From: Chloroflexota bacterium
Lineage (GTDB): Bacteria; Chloroflexota; Dormibacteria; Dormibacterales; Dormibacteraceae
NCBI GenBank assembly: GCA_005880525.1
Contig: VBFW01000161.1
Span: forward strand, 1-5,158
Direction of reading: 5' to 3'
DNA length: 5,158 nucleotides
Below, piece after piece: positions 1-5,158 of this stretch. The notes under the pieces are model-generated. The model made no database searches, was not told where the DNA came from, and was given only the letters and a program-made list of their open reading frames with translations. The translations under genes were made by a program, and so were the position numbers. How positions within the stretch are numbered: position 1 is the stretch's first letter; each line of letters begins with the position of its first letter.

Positions 1-2180
1 TCTTCGTCAGCCGCGTCGACACGAAGGTGGACAAGCTGCTCACCGAGAAGATCGACCACGCGACCGAGCCGGCGCAGAAGCGAAACCTCGAGAGGCTTTA
101 CGGCAAGGCCGCCATCGCCAACTCGAAGATGGCGTACGAGCATTTCAAGCATCACTTCAGCGGCGCGCGGTGGGAGAAGCTGCACAAGGCCGGTGCGCGC
201 ACGCAGCGCTGCCTTTGGGCGAGCACATCGACCAAAGACCCCCGCTATCCGGACACCTACTACGTCGAAGAGCTGATCGGTCCCGACACCGTCGACACCA
301 TTCCGCCCGCGACCCTGGCCGCGTTCCGCGAGCACGGCGAGGTTCGACGCAGCCTGGACGAGCAGGTGGACATCGCGAAGCGGCAGCTGAAGCAGCTCGC
401 GGAGGCAGGCGTCGACCTCGACCAGGTGACGCGTGAGCTCGAGGTCGAGGGCGTGGAGTCGTTCACCAAGTCCTTCGAGAGCCTGCTCGACACGCTGAAG
501 AAGGAGAGCGCGAAGATCCGTGCGGGCAAGGGCCCGCGCCAGTGGTACTCGCTCGCGACGCTGCAGCCGGCGGTCGACGCGAGGCTGGCGGCGCTCCAGA
601 AGGACGACGCTCCGCGAAGGCTCTGGGCCAAGGACTCGACGCTGTGGTCGAGCGACCCCGCCAAGCGCGAGGAGATTCGCGACCGCCTCGGATGGCTGAG
701 CGTCGCCGAGAAGATGCTCGAGCACGTCCAGGAATTTCGCGACCTCGCGCGCGACGGCCGCACGTACTCCGATGTGGTCCTTCTCGGCATGGGCGGTTCG
801 AGCCTGTGCCCTGACGTTCTGCGGAACACGTTCGGGTCGACCAAGGCCCACCCGAAGCTTCACGTGCTCGACACGACGGACCCGGCCACGATCCTCGGGG
901 TCCGCGCAAAGATCCGCATTCAGGACACGCTGTTCATCGTCGCCTCGAAGTCCGGCGAGACGACCGAGACGCTGTCTCACTTCGCGTACTTCTGGAACGA
1001 GCTCAACAAGAATGGCCGCAGCGGCGCGGCGGGCCGCCATTTCGCCGCGATCACCGACCCCGGCACGTCGCTCGAGAAGCTGGCGAAGGAACACGGCTTC
1101 CGTTGGATCTTTCGCAACCCGCCCGACATCGGCGGCCGCTACTCGGCGCTGAGCTACTTCGGGCTGGTCCCCGGCTCGCTGATCGGCGTGGACGTCGAGG
1201 AGATGCTCGAGCGCGCAGTCGAGATGGCGCACTCGTGCGCCGACTCCGTGCCCACCGACAAGAATCCTGGCGTGTGGCTCGGCGCGGTCATGGGCGAGCT
1301 CGCCACGCGCGGCCGAAACAAGGTCACGCTCATCGCTTCGCCGAAGGTCGCGACGTTCGGCTACTGGGTCGAGCAGCTGATCGCCGAGAGCACGGGCAAG
1401 CAGGGCAAGGGCATCGTGCCCGTCGAGGGCGAGCCGGTCGGCAAGCCGGCGGTCTACGGAGACGACCGGCTGTTCGTGTACATCCGCATGGACGGCGACG
1501 CGCCGAATCGCTCAGTGCAGGCGCTCGAGAAGGCAGGCCAGCCGGTGGTCACGCTGACGCTGCGGGACAAGCTCGACCTCGGCGGCGAGTTCCTGCGCTG
1601 GGAGATCGCCACCGCGATCGCGGGCGCTGTCCTGCGTATCGACGCCTTCGACCAGCCGAACGTGCAGGAGTCGAAGGACAACACCAAGAAGGTGCTGGCG
1701 TCATTCAAGAGCAGGGGCAAGCTGCCGCCGGCGGATTCGGTTCCGGCGACGCGCTCGAAGAGCGGGATCAAGGGTCTGCTCGACCGAGGGAAGGCGGGAG
1801 CTTATTTCGCGATCATGGCGTACACCACGCGAACTCCCGGATCCGAGGCTGCGATCGATGCGATCCGCACGTCGGTGCGCGATCGCAAGCACATCGCGAC
1901 CACTGCGGGTTATGGCCCACGGTTCTTGCACTCGACGGGCCAGCTGCACAAGGGCGGCCCGCGCACGGGCCTCTTCCTCCAGATCGTCCAGGACGACACC
2001 AAGGACGTGCCGATTCCCGGCCAGCCCTACAGCTTTTCGATCCTCAAGCAAGCCCAGTCGCTGGGCGACCTGCAGTCGATGAGCTCGCGCCGCCTGCCGG
2101 TGCTGCGCGTCACCCTGGGCCGCGACGCAGCGGCGGGGTGGAGGGCGCTCACGGCGGCAGTGAAATCAGCAGTCAAGTAA
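1..2180 (+). CDS. tal-pgi: Bifunctional transaldolase / glucose-6-phosphate isomerase, 5'-truncated by window
   Basis: Cytoplasmic fusion enzyme linking transaldolase (sedoheptulose 7-P + glyceraldehyde 3-P to erythrose 4-P + fructose 6-P) with glucose-6-P/fructose-6-P isomerase. The frame is open from the first base (first whole codon at 3), and the initial residues FVSRVDTKVDK are internal transaldolase sequence. The true start therefore lies upstream, and the GTG at 27 is not the start. The family is about 950 residues, so roughly 220 are missing, including the Schiff-base lysine. Transaldolase tail: GKAAIANSK (102-128), QRCLWASTSTK (204-236), YVEELIGPDTV (261-293), ending near 520. Isomerase half: GMGGSS (786-803), sugar-phosphate SKSGET (945-962), GGRYS with the arginine (1131-1145), ESTGK with the catalytic glutamate (1386), FDQPNVQESK with the probable catalytic lysine (1674), and a C-terminal RFLHSTGQLHKGG (1920-1958). 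The motif order is unusual (see findings). It is the first visible gene of the cluster, and gnd follows after 59 bases. Ends at TAA 2178-2180. Confidence 0.95.
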   Translation, partial: FVSRVDTKVDKLLTEKIDHATEPAQKRNLERLYGKAAIANSKMAYEHFKHHFSGARWEKLHKAGARTQRCLWASTSTKDPRYPDTYYVEELIGPDTVDTIPPATLAAFREHGEVRRSLDEQVDIAKRQLKQLAEAGVDLDQVTRELEVEGVESFTKSFESLLDTLKKESAKIRAGKGPRQWYSLATLQPAVDARLAALQKDDAPRRLWAKDSTLWSSDPAKREEIRDRLGWLSVAEKMLEHVQEFRDLARDGRTYSDVVLLGMGGSSLCPDVLRNTFGSTKAHPKLHVLDTTDPATILGVRAKIRIQDTLFIVASKSGETTETLSHFAYFWNELNKNGRSGAAGRHFAAITDPGTSLEKLAKEHGFRWIFRNPPDIGGRYSALSYFGLVPGSLIGVDVEEMLERAVEMAHSCADSVPTDKNPGVWLGAVMGELATRGRNKVTLIASPKVATFGYWVEQLIAESTGKQGKGIVPVEGEPVGKPAVYGDDRLFVYIRMDGDAPNRSVQALEKAGQPVVTLTLRDKLDLGGEFLRWEIATAIAGAVLRIDAFDQPNVQESKDNTKKVLASFKSRGKLPPADSVPATRSKSGIKGLLDRGKAGAYFAIMAYTTRTPGSEAAIDAIRTSVRDRKHIATTAGYGPRFLHSTGQLHKGGPRTGLFLQIVQDDTKDVPIPGQPYSFSILKQAQSLGDLQSMSSRRLPVLRVTLGRDAAAGWRALTAAVKSAVK

Positions 2181-2184
2181 GTGG

Positions 2185-2223
2185 TCACCTCTCCCGCCCT
2201 GCGGGAGAGGGTCAGGGTGAGGG
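2185..2223. repeat. Hairpin-forming dispersed intergenic repeat (REP-like) between tal-pgi and gnd
   Basis: Bases 2188-2197 (CCTCTCCCGC) and 2201-2210 (GCGGGAGAGG) form a perfect 10-bp GC-rich stem with a 3-base CCT loop. Directly after it comes GGTCAGGGTGAGGG (2210-2223), whose GGTGA (2216-2220) can pair with TCACC at 2185-2189 as an alternative fold. From memory, the combination of this stem with a trailing GTCAGGGTGAGGG recurs between genes in many proteobacterial genomes. Its reverse strand reads as the peptide LTLTLSRRAGE, which often appears in spurious annotations. There is no U-rich tract after the stem, so it is not a typical intrinsic terminator. It may instead stabilise or separate the tal-pgi and gnd messages. 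Only one copy lies in this window, so the dispersed-repeat label rests on recall. Confidence 0.65.
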
Positions 2224-2227
2224 TTCC

Positions 2228-2233
2228 AAGGAG
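2228..2233 (+). promoter_or_regulatory. Ribosome binding site of gnd
   Basis: AAGGAG lies 6 bases before the ATG at 2240 and starts 4 bases after the hairpin repeat ends. It favours 2240 over the in-frame ATGs at 2246 and 2252, which would be 12 and 18 bases away. It is the only strong Shine-Dalgarno seen before a gene start in the window, which suggests that gnd can be initiated independently while zwf and opcA depend on coupling. Confidence 0.85.
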
Positions 2234-2239
2234 AACGCC

Positions 2240-3175
2240 ATGGAGATGGGGATGGTCGGGCTGGGCCGCATGGGCGGCAACATGGTCCTGCGCCTGCTGA
2301 AGCGCGGCCACAAGCTGGTCGCGTTCGACCAGTCACCCGACGCGGTGAAGGCTCACGTCGCGCAGGGCGCCACCGGCGCCAGCACGCTCGAGGATTTCGT
2401 CAAGGCGTTCAAGACGAAGCCGCGGGTGATGTGGATCATGGTGCCCGCGGGCGATCCGACGACCCAGACCATCAACAAGCTCGTCGAGCTGGGCGAGCCG
2501 GGCGACATCATCATCGACGGCGGCAACACCAACTGGAAGCTCGCGCTGCAGGACGCCGCGCGCGTCAAGGCGAAGGGCATGCACTACATGGACGCCGGCA
2601 CGTCGGGCGGCATCTGGGGCCTCGAGTACGGCTACTGCCTGATGGTCGGCGCAGAGCAGGAGATCTACGACCACTGCCTGCCCCTGCTCAAGGACCTCGC
2701 CCCTGACGACGGCGGGCTCGTGCGCGCAGGGCCTGAAGGCTCGGGGCATTTCGTGAAGATGGTCCACAACGGCGTCGAGTACGGGCTCATGCAGGCATAC
2801 GCCGAGGGCTTCCAGGTCATGAAGATGTCGAAGTCCTTCCCGGGCATGAACATGCAAGCGATCGCCGAGGCGTGGCGCACCGGGAGCGTCGTGAGGTCCT
2901 GGCTGCTGGATCTCATCGCGCGGGGCCTTTCCCAGGATCCCGAGCTCTCGGGGATCAAGGGGTGGGTGGAGGACACTGGCGAAGGCCGCTGGACGGTGGA
3001 GGCGGCGATCGACGAGTCGGTGCCGGTGCCGATCATCGCCGAGTCGCTCTTCGCGCGCTTCCGCAGCCGCATGGAGAACACGTTCGGGGATCGGCTGCTC
3101 GCGATGATGCGCAACCAGTTCGGCGGACACGCGGTGGTGAGCGACGCCAAGGCAGAAGCCGCAGTCAAGCACTAG
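2240..3175 (+). CDS. gnd: 6-phosphogluconate dehydrogenase, decarboxylating, short form (probably NAD-dependent)
   Basis: A complete 311-residue cytoplasmic enzyme that oxidises and decarboxylates 6-phosphogluconate to ribulose 5-phosphate and CO2. The N-terminal Rossmann fold has GLGRMG at residues 7-12. Asp30 at the end of the second strand (VAFDQSP) is the position that typically selects NAD over NADP, whereas NADP forms usually carry Asn-Arg-Thr there. Further family motifs are IIDGGNTNW (91-99), DAGTSGGIWGLEYGYCLM (118-135), the catalytic GHFVKMVHNGVEYG (169-182, with Lys173, Asn177 and Glu180), WRTGSVVRSWLLDL (212-225) and DTGEGRWTVEAA (245-256). The length matches the short class of about 300 residues, not the class of about 470 residues seen in E. 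coli. The start at 2240 is supported by AAGGAG 6 bases upstream. The same frame is open far upstream inside tal-pgi, but that stretch has no family similarity. The TAG at 3173-3175 lies three bases before the zwf ATG, so co-transcription and coupled translation are likely. NAD preference is inferred, not shown. Confidence 0.96.
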   Translation: MEMGMVGLGRMGGNMVLRLLKRGHKLVAFDQSPDAVKAHVAQGATGASTLEDFVKAFKTKPRVMWIMVPAGDPTTQTINKLVELGEPGDIIIDGGNTNWKLALQDAARVKAKGMHYMDAGTSGGIWGLEYGYCLMVGAEQEIYDHCLPLLKDLAPDDGGLVRAGPEGSGHFVKMVHNGVEYGLMQAYAEGFQVMKMSKSFPGMNMQAIAEAWRTGSVVRSWLLDLIARGLSQDPELSGIKGWVEDTGEGRWTVEAAIDESVPVPIIAESLFARFRSRMENTFGDRLLAMMRNQFGGHAVVSDAKAEAAVKH

Positions 3176-3178
3176 CCT

Positions 3179-4711
3179 ATGAGCACGGTCACCCAGCCGA
3201 ATCCACTCGCCGAGGGACTGCACGACTATCGCCTCGCAGACCCCTCGATCATGGTGATCTTCGGCGCGACCGGCGACCTGAGCAGCAAGAAGCTGCTCCC
3301 CGCGATCTACAACCTGGCCAAGCAGCGCCTGCTGCCCGCCGGCTTTGCGGTGATGGGGGCGGCCATCGACGACATGTCAGACGATGCATTCCGCAAGCAC
3401 GCCGCCGAAGCGATTACCCAGCACTCGCGCACGCAGCCCATCGACCACACAGTCCTCCACGCGTTCTTGAGCGAGGCCTTCTATCAGAAGGTCGACTTCA
3501 GCAAGCGCGACGACTTCAAGGCGCTGCAGCGCAGGCTCGATGAGCTGGACAGCTCACGCCACACGGGCGGCAATCGCGTCTACTACTGCGCGACGCCGCC
3601 TCCGACGTACGAGACGATCATCGAGCAGCTGAAGGCCACGACCATGACCACGGGGCCCGGCTTCCACCGCATCGTCGTCGAGAAGCCGTTCGGCTTCGAC
3701 CTCAAGTCCGCGCGCGAGCTGAACAAGATCGTGCAGCGCGTCTTCCACGAGGACTCGGTGTTTCGAATCGACCACTACCTCGGCAAGGAGACGGTGCAGA
3801 ACATCCTGGCCTTCAGGTTCGCGAACACGATCTTCGAACCGGTCTGGAACTCCAACCTCATCGACTCCGTGCAGATCACCGCGGCCGAGGAGCTCGGCGT
3901 CGAGCTGCGGGGCGCGTACTACGACAGGGCCGGCGCCATGCGCGACATCATCCAGAACCACGCGCTGCAGCTGCTTGCCCTCACAGCCATGGAGCCGCCG
4001 ATCGCCTTCGACGCCAACGCTGTGCGCGACGAGAAGGTGAAGGTGCTGCGCGCGATCCGTCCGCTTTCGGAACAGGAGCTCGCGCACGCGACAGTGCGCG
4101 GCCAGTACTCGAAGGGGTGGATCCTTGGCGAGCGTGTGGTCGGCTACCGCGAGGAGCATGGGATCCCGCCGGGCTCGCTCACCGAGACGTTCGCCGTGCT
4201 GCGGCTGTTCGTCGACAACTGGCGCTGGGCCGGCGTGCCGTTCTACATCCGCGCGGGCAAGCGATTGCCGAAGCGAGCGACAGAGATTCGCGTTGCCTTC
4301 AAGAAGCCGCCGCACCTCACATTCGGTCGCGATGCCGCGGCTGAGCTCGAGTCGAACGCGATCACCCTGCGCATCCAGCCCGAGGAGGGCATCTCGCTTC
4401 GTTTCGGCGCCAAGGTGCCGAGCGCCGGGGTGAAGCTGCGCAGCGTGACCATGGATTTCGACTACGCGTCCTCGTTCCTGGTGGAGACGCCCGAGGCGTA
4501 CGAGCGGCTGCTCCTCGACTGCATGATCGGCGACCCGACCCTGTTCACGCGCGCGGACGAGGTCGAGGCCGCATGGGCGTTCATCGACCCAATCGAAGCC
4601 GCCTGGCGCGACGGCCGCCCGGCGCTGCAGTTCTACGAGGCGGGCACCTGGGGAACGGCGGCTGCGGCCAAGCTGCTCGAGGCGGACGGTCGGGAGTGGC
4701 ACAGGCCATGA
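3179..4711 (+). CDS. zwf: Glucose-6-phosphate 1-dehydrogenase
   Basis: A complete 510-residue cytoplasmic enzyme of normal family length. It oxidises glucose 6-phosphate to 6-phosphogluconolactone and is the entry step of the oxidative pentose phosphate pathway. The N-terminal coenzyme fold shows VIFGATGDLSSKKLLPA (26-42). RVYYCATPP (133-141) and RIVVEKPFG (164-172) follow. The active-site signature RIDHYLGKE (196-204) contains Asp198, His199 and Lys203, and His261 in IIQNHALQ (257-264) matches the catalytic base of the Leuconostoc enzyme. The C-terminal half has VPFYIRAGKRLPKR (353-366), ITLRIQPEEG (395-404) and LLLDCMIGDPTLF (444-456). The ATG at 3179 is the only plausible start before the coenzyme motif. 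No Shine-Dalgarno is visible before it, so initiation probably depends on ribosomes ending gnd, 3 bases upstream. The last codon and stop overlap opcA. Only two cysteines are present (137 and 448). NADP versus NAD preference was not determined. Confidence 0.97.
   Translation: MSTVTQPNPLAEGLHDYRLADPSIMVIFGATGDLSSKKLLPAIYNLAKQRLLPAGFAVMGAAIDDMSDDAFRKHAAEAITQHSRTQPIDHTVLHAFLSEAFYQKVDFSKRDDFKALQRRLDELDSSRHTGGNRVYYCATPPPTYETIIEQLKATTMTTGPGFHRIVVEKPFGFDLKSARELNKIVQRVFHEDSVFRIDHYLGKETVQNILAFRFANTIFEPVWNSNLIDSVQITAAEELGVELRGAYYDRAGAMRDIIQNHALQLLALTAMEPPIAFDANAVRDEKVKVLRAIRPLSEQELAHATVRGQYSKGWILGERVVGYREEHGIPPGSLTETFAVLRLFVDNWRWAGVPFYIRAGKRLPKRATEIRVAFKKPPHLTFGRDAAAELESNAITLRIQPEEGISLRFGAKVPSAGVKLRSVTMDFDYASSFLVETPEAYERLLLDCMIGDPTLFTRADEVEAAWAFIDPIEAAWRDGRPALQFYEAGTWGTAAAAKLLEADGREWHRP
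4708..4711 (+). other. ATGA stop/start overlap of zwf and opcA
   Basis: The opcA ATG (4708-4710) shares bases with the zwf TGA stop (4709-4711). This is the classic layout for termination-reinitiation coupling. The best upstream purine run, GGGAG at 4692-4696, is 11 bases away and is a poor Shine-Dalgarno, which supports coupling. The overlap decides the opcA start and implies that OpcA is made in proportion to Zwf. Confidence 0.85.
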
Positions 4712-5158
4712 CCGCCGTGTCGTCTCAGCCAGAGCTCGACTGGCATGGCGAGGACGTCACCATCGCCGACGTCCTCAGCGCCCTGAATCGCGTCCGTCAG
4801 TCGTTCGCGCGCGCGGAGGCCGGCGAAGAGGGGCACCCGCATCCGCGCAACTGCGTGATGACCCTCGTCTCCGTGGCGCCCAACTCGGTCGAGGAAACCC
4901 GCGCAATCCTGGCCAGCACGGCGATCGCGAAGGACCATCCGTCGCTTTCGATAGTCGTGCGCGACGAGCCGCGGGTGCGCTCAGGGCGCATCGATGCATC
5001 GGTGATGGCGCATCCAATCGATCAGCAGAACCATCCCGCCCCGTGCGAGCTGGTGGTCCTGCGCGTGCAGGGCGCCGCCGGTGCGCACCTGGCCGGGCTC
5101 GTCGACCCGCTTCTGGTGAGTGGCGTGCCCGTATATCTCTGGTGGCTGAGCACGCCGC
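4708..5158 (+). CDS. opcA: OpcA-like glucose-6-phosphate dehydrogenase assembly/activator protein, 3'-truncated by window
   Basis: The frame is open from the ATG at 4708 to the window edge, giving 150 residues; the rest lies beyond. OpcA has no catalytic role. In cyanobacteria it binds and activates Zwf (oligomerisation and allosteric control), and in actinobacteria it is also encoded beside zwf. Family-like features are RNCVMTLVSVAPN (47-59), a first-strand segment of the conserved N-terminal domain; a stretch ending HPSLSIVVRDEP (77-88); PCELVVLRVQGAAGAHLAGL (112-131); and a hydrophobic VDPLLVSGVPVYLWW (132-146), which closely matches the family's 'LVxPLLxxxxPVxLWW' pattern as I remember it. 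No signal peptide or membrane segment is apparent, so it is expected in the cytoplasm. The position directly after zwf with an ATGA overlap is the strongest functional support. Visible cysteines are at 49 and 113. The C-terminal domain cannot be assessed. Confidence 0.88.
   Translation, partial: MTAVSSQPELDWHGEDVTIADVLSALNRVRQSFARAEAGEEGHPHPRNCVMTLVSVAPNSVEETRAILASTAIAKDHPSLSIVVRDEPRVRSGRIDASVMAHPIDQQNHPAPCELVVLRVQGAAGAHLAGLVDPLLVSGVPVYLWWLSTP

Noticed and set aside
27..29. GTG at 27 as the start codon of the first gene.
   Set aside because: The frame is open upstream to the window edge, and the residues before it (FVSRVDTK) are conserved transaldolase sequence, so the gene begins outside the window.
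260..909. Overlapping minus-strand open frames opposite tal-pgi.
   Set aside because: They are Ser/Arg-rich antisense translations with no motif, lying opposite conserved transaldolase and isomerase sequence.
2188..2223. Intrinsic transcription terminator after tal-pgi.
   Set aside because: The stem is strong, but the bases after it are GTCAGGGTGAGGG with no U tract. The tight packing of downstream genes also suggests read-through.
1103..2239. Long open plus-strand frame running in phase into gnd, which could suggest a much longer or fused protein.
   Set aside because: It is the shifted frame of tal-pgi and reads as Arg/Gly/Ala-rich nonsense with no family motif. Gnd has a strong Shine-Dalgarno at 2228 and a normal family N-terminus at 2240.
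2333..3223. 296-codon open frame on the minus strand opposite gnd.
   Set aside because: The composition is rich in Arg, His and Leu as expected from the antisense of a GC-rich gene. No motif was recognised, and it is fully overlapped by a certain gene.
3554..4702. 382-codon open frame on the minus strand opposite zwf.
   Set aside because: It is an antisense shadow of zwf caused by high third-position GC. It is low in complexity, with Arg/Val/Leu runs, and has no recognisable domain.
4633..5017. Minus-strand open frames at the right end.
   Set aside because: They lie opposite the OpcA-like frame, which has recognisable family motifs and a coupled start. The antisense frames have none.

Overview
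The window is a compact run of four plus-strand genes for glucose 6-phosphate oxidation and the pentose phosphate cycle. The order is tal-pgi (5' end missing), gnd, zwf, opcA (3' end missing). All four were identified by reading conserved motifs in the translations; no database search was possible. The DNA is strongly GC-rich, with G or C at most third codon positions. This leaves many long open frames on both strands that are only shadows of the real genes.

Layout: bases 1-2180 hold the last 725 codons of a fused transaldolase/glucose-6-phosphate isomerase. The transaldolase tail runs to about base 520 and the isomerase half follows. Bases 2181-2239 are the only real intergenic gap; it carries a perfect 10-bp hairpin inside what looks like a dispersed GC-rich repeat, then a clear Shine-Dalgarno. 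Bases 2240-3175 are a complete short-form 6-phosphogluconate dehydrogenase. Two nucleotides of the zwf leader and one more separate it from zwf (3179-4711). The zwf stop overlaps the opcA start as ATGA at 4708-4711. The opcA reading frame is open to the window edge.

How the genes work together: the isomerase half converts fructose 6-phosphate to glucose 6-phosphate. Zwf oxidises that to 6-phosphogluconolactone, and OpcA is the expected activator or assembly partner of Zwf. Gnd oxidatively decarboxylates 6-phosphogluconate to ribulose 5-phosphate. Transaldolase returns carbon to fructose 6-phosphate, so the set can run as an oxidative cycle that yields reduced cofactors and CO2. The lactonase (pgl) and transketolase expected for a full cycle are not in the window and may lie outside it.

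Organism: a high-GC bacterium. The intergenic repeat resembles one I associate with proteobacterial genomes (beta, gamma and alpha), while OpcA is best known from cyanobacteria and actinobacteria. A high-GC proteobacterium, possibly an uncultured one, is my best guess, but the assignment is weak. No mobile element, RNA gene, CRISPR array or unknown gene system was found. The points most worth a second look are the order of active-site motifs in the isomerase half, the hairpin repeat before gnd, and a Zwf that sits beside OpcA but appears to lack one of the cyanobacterial redox cysteines.
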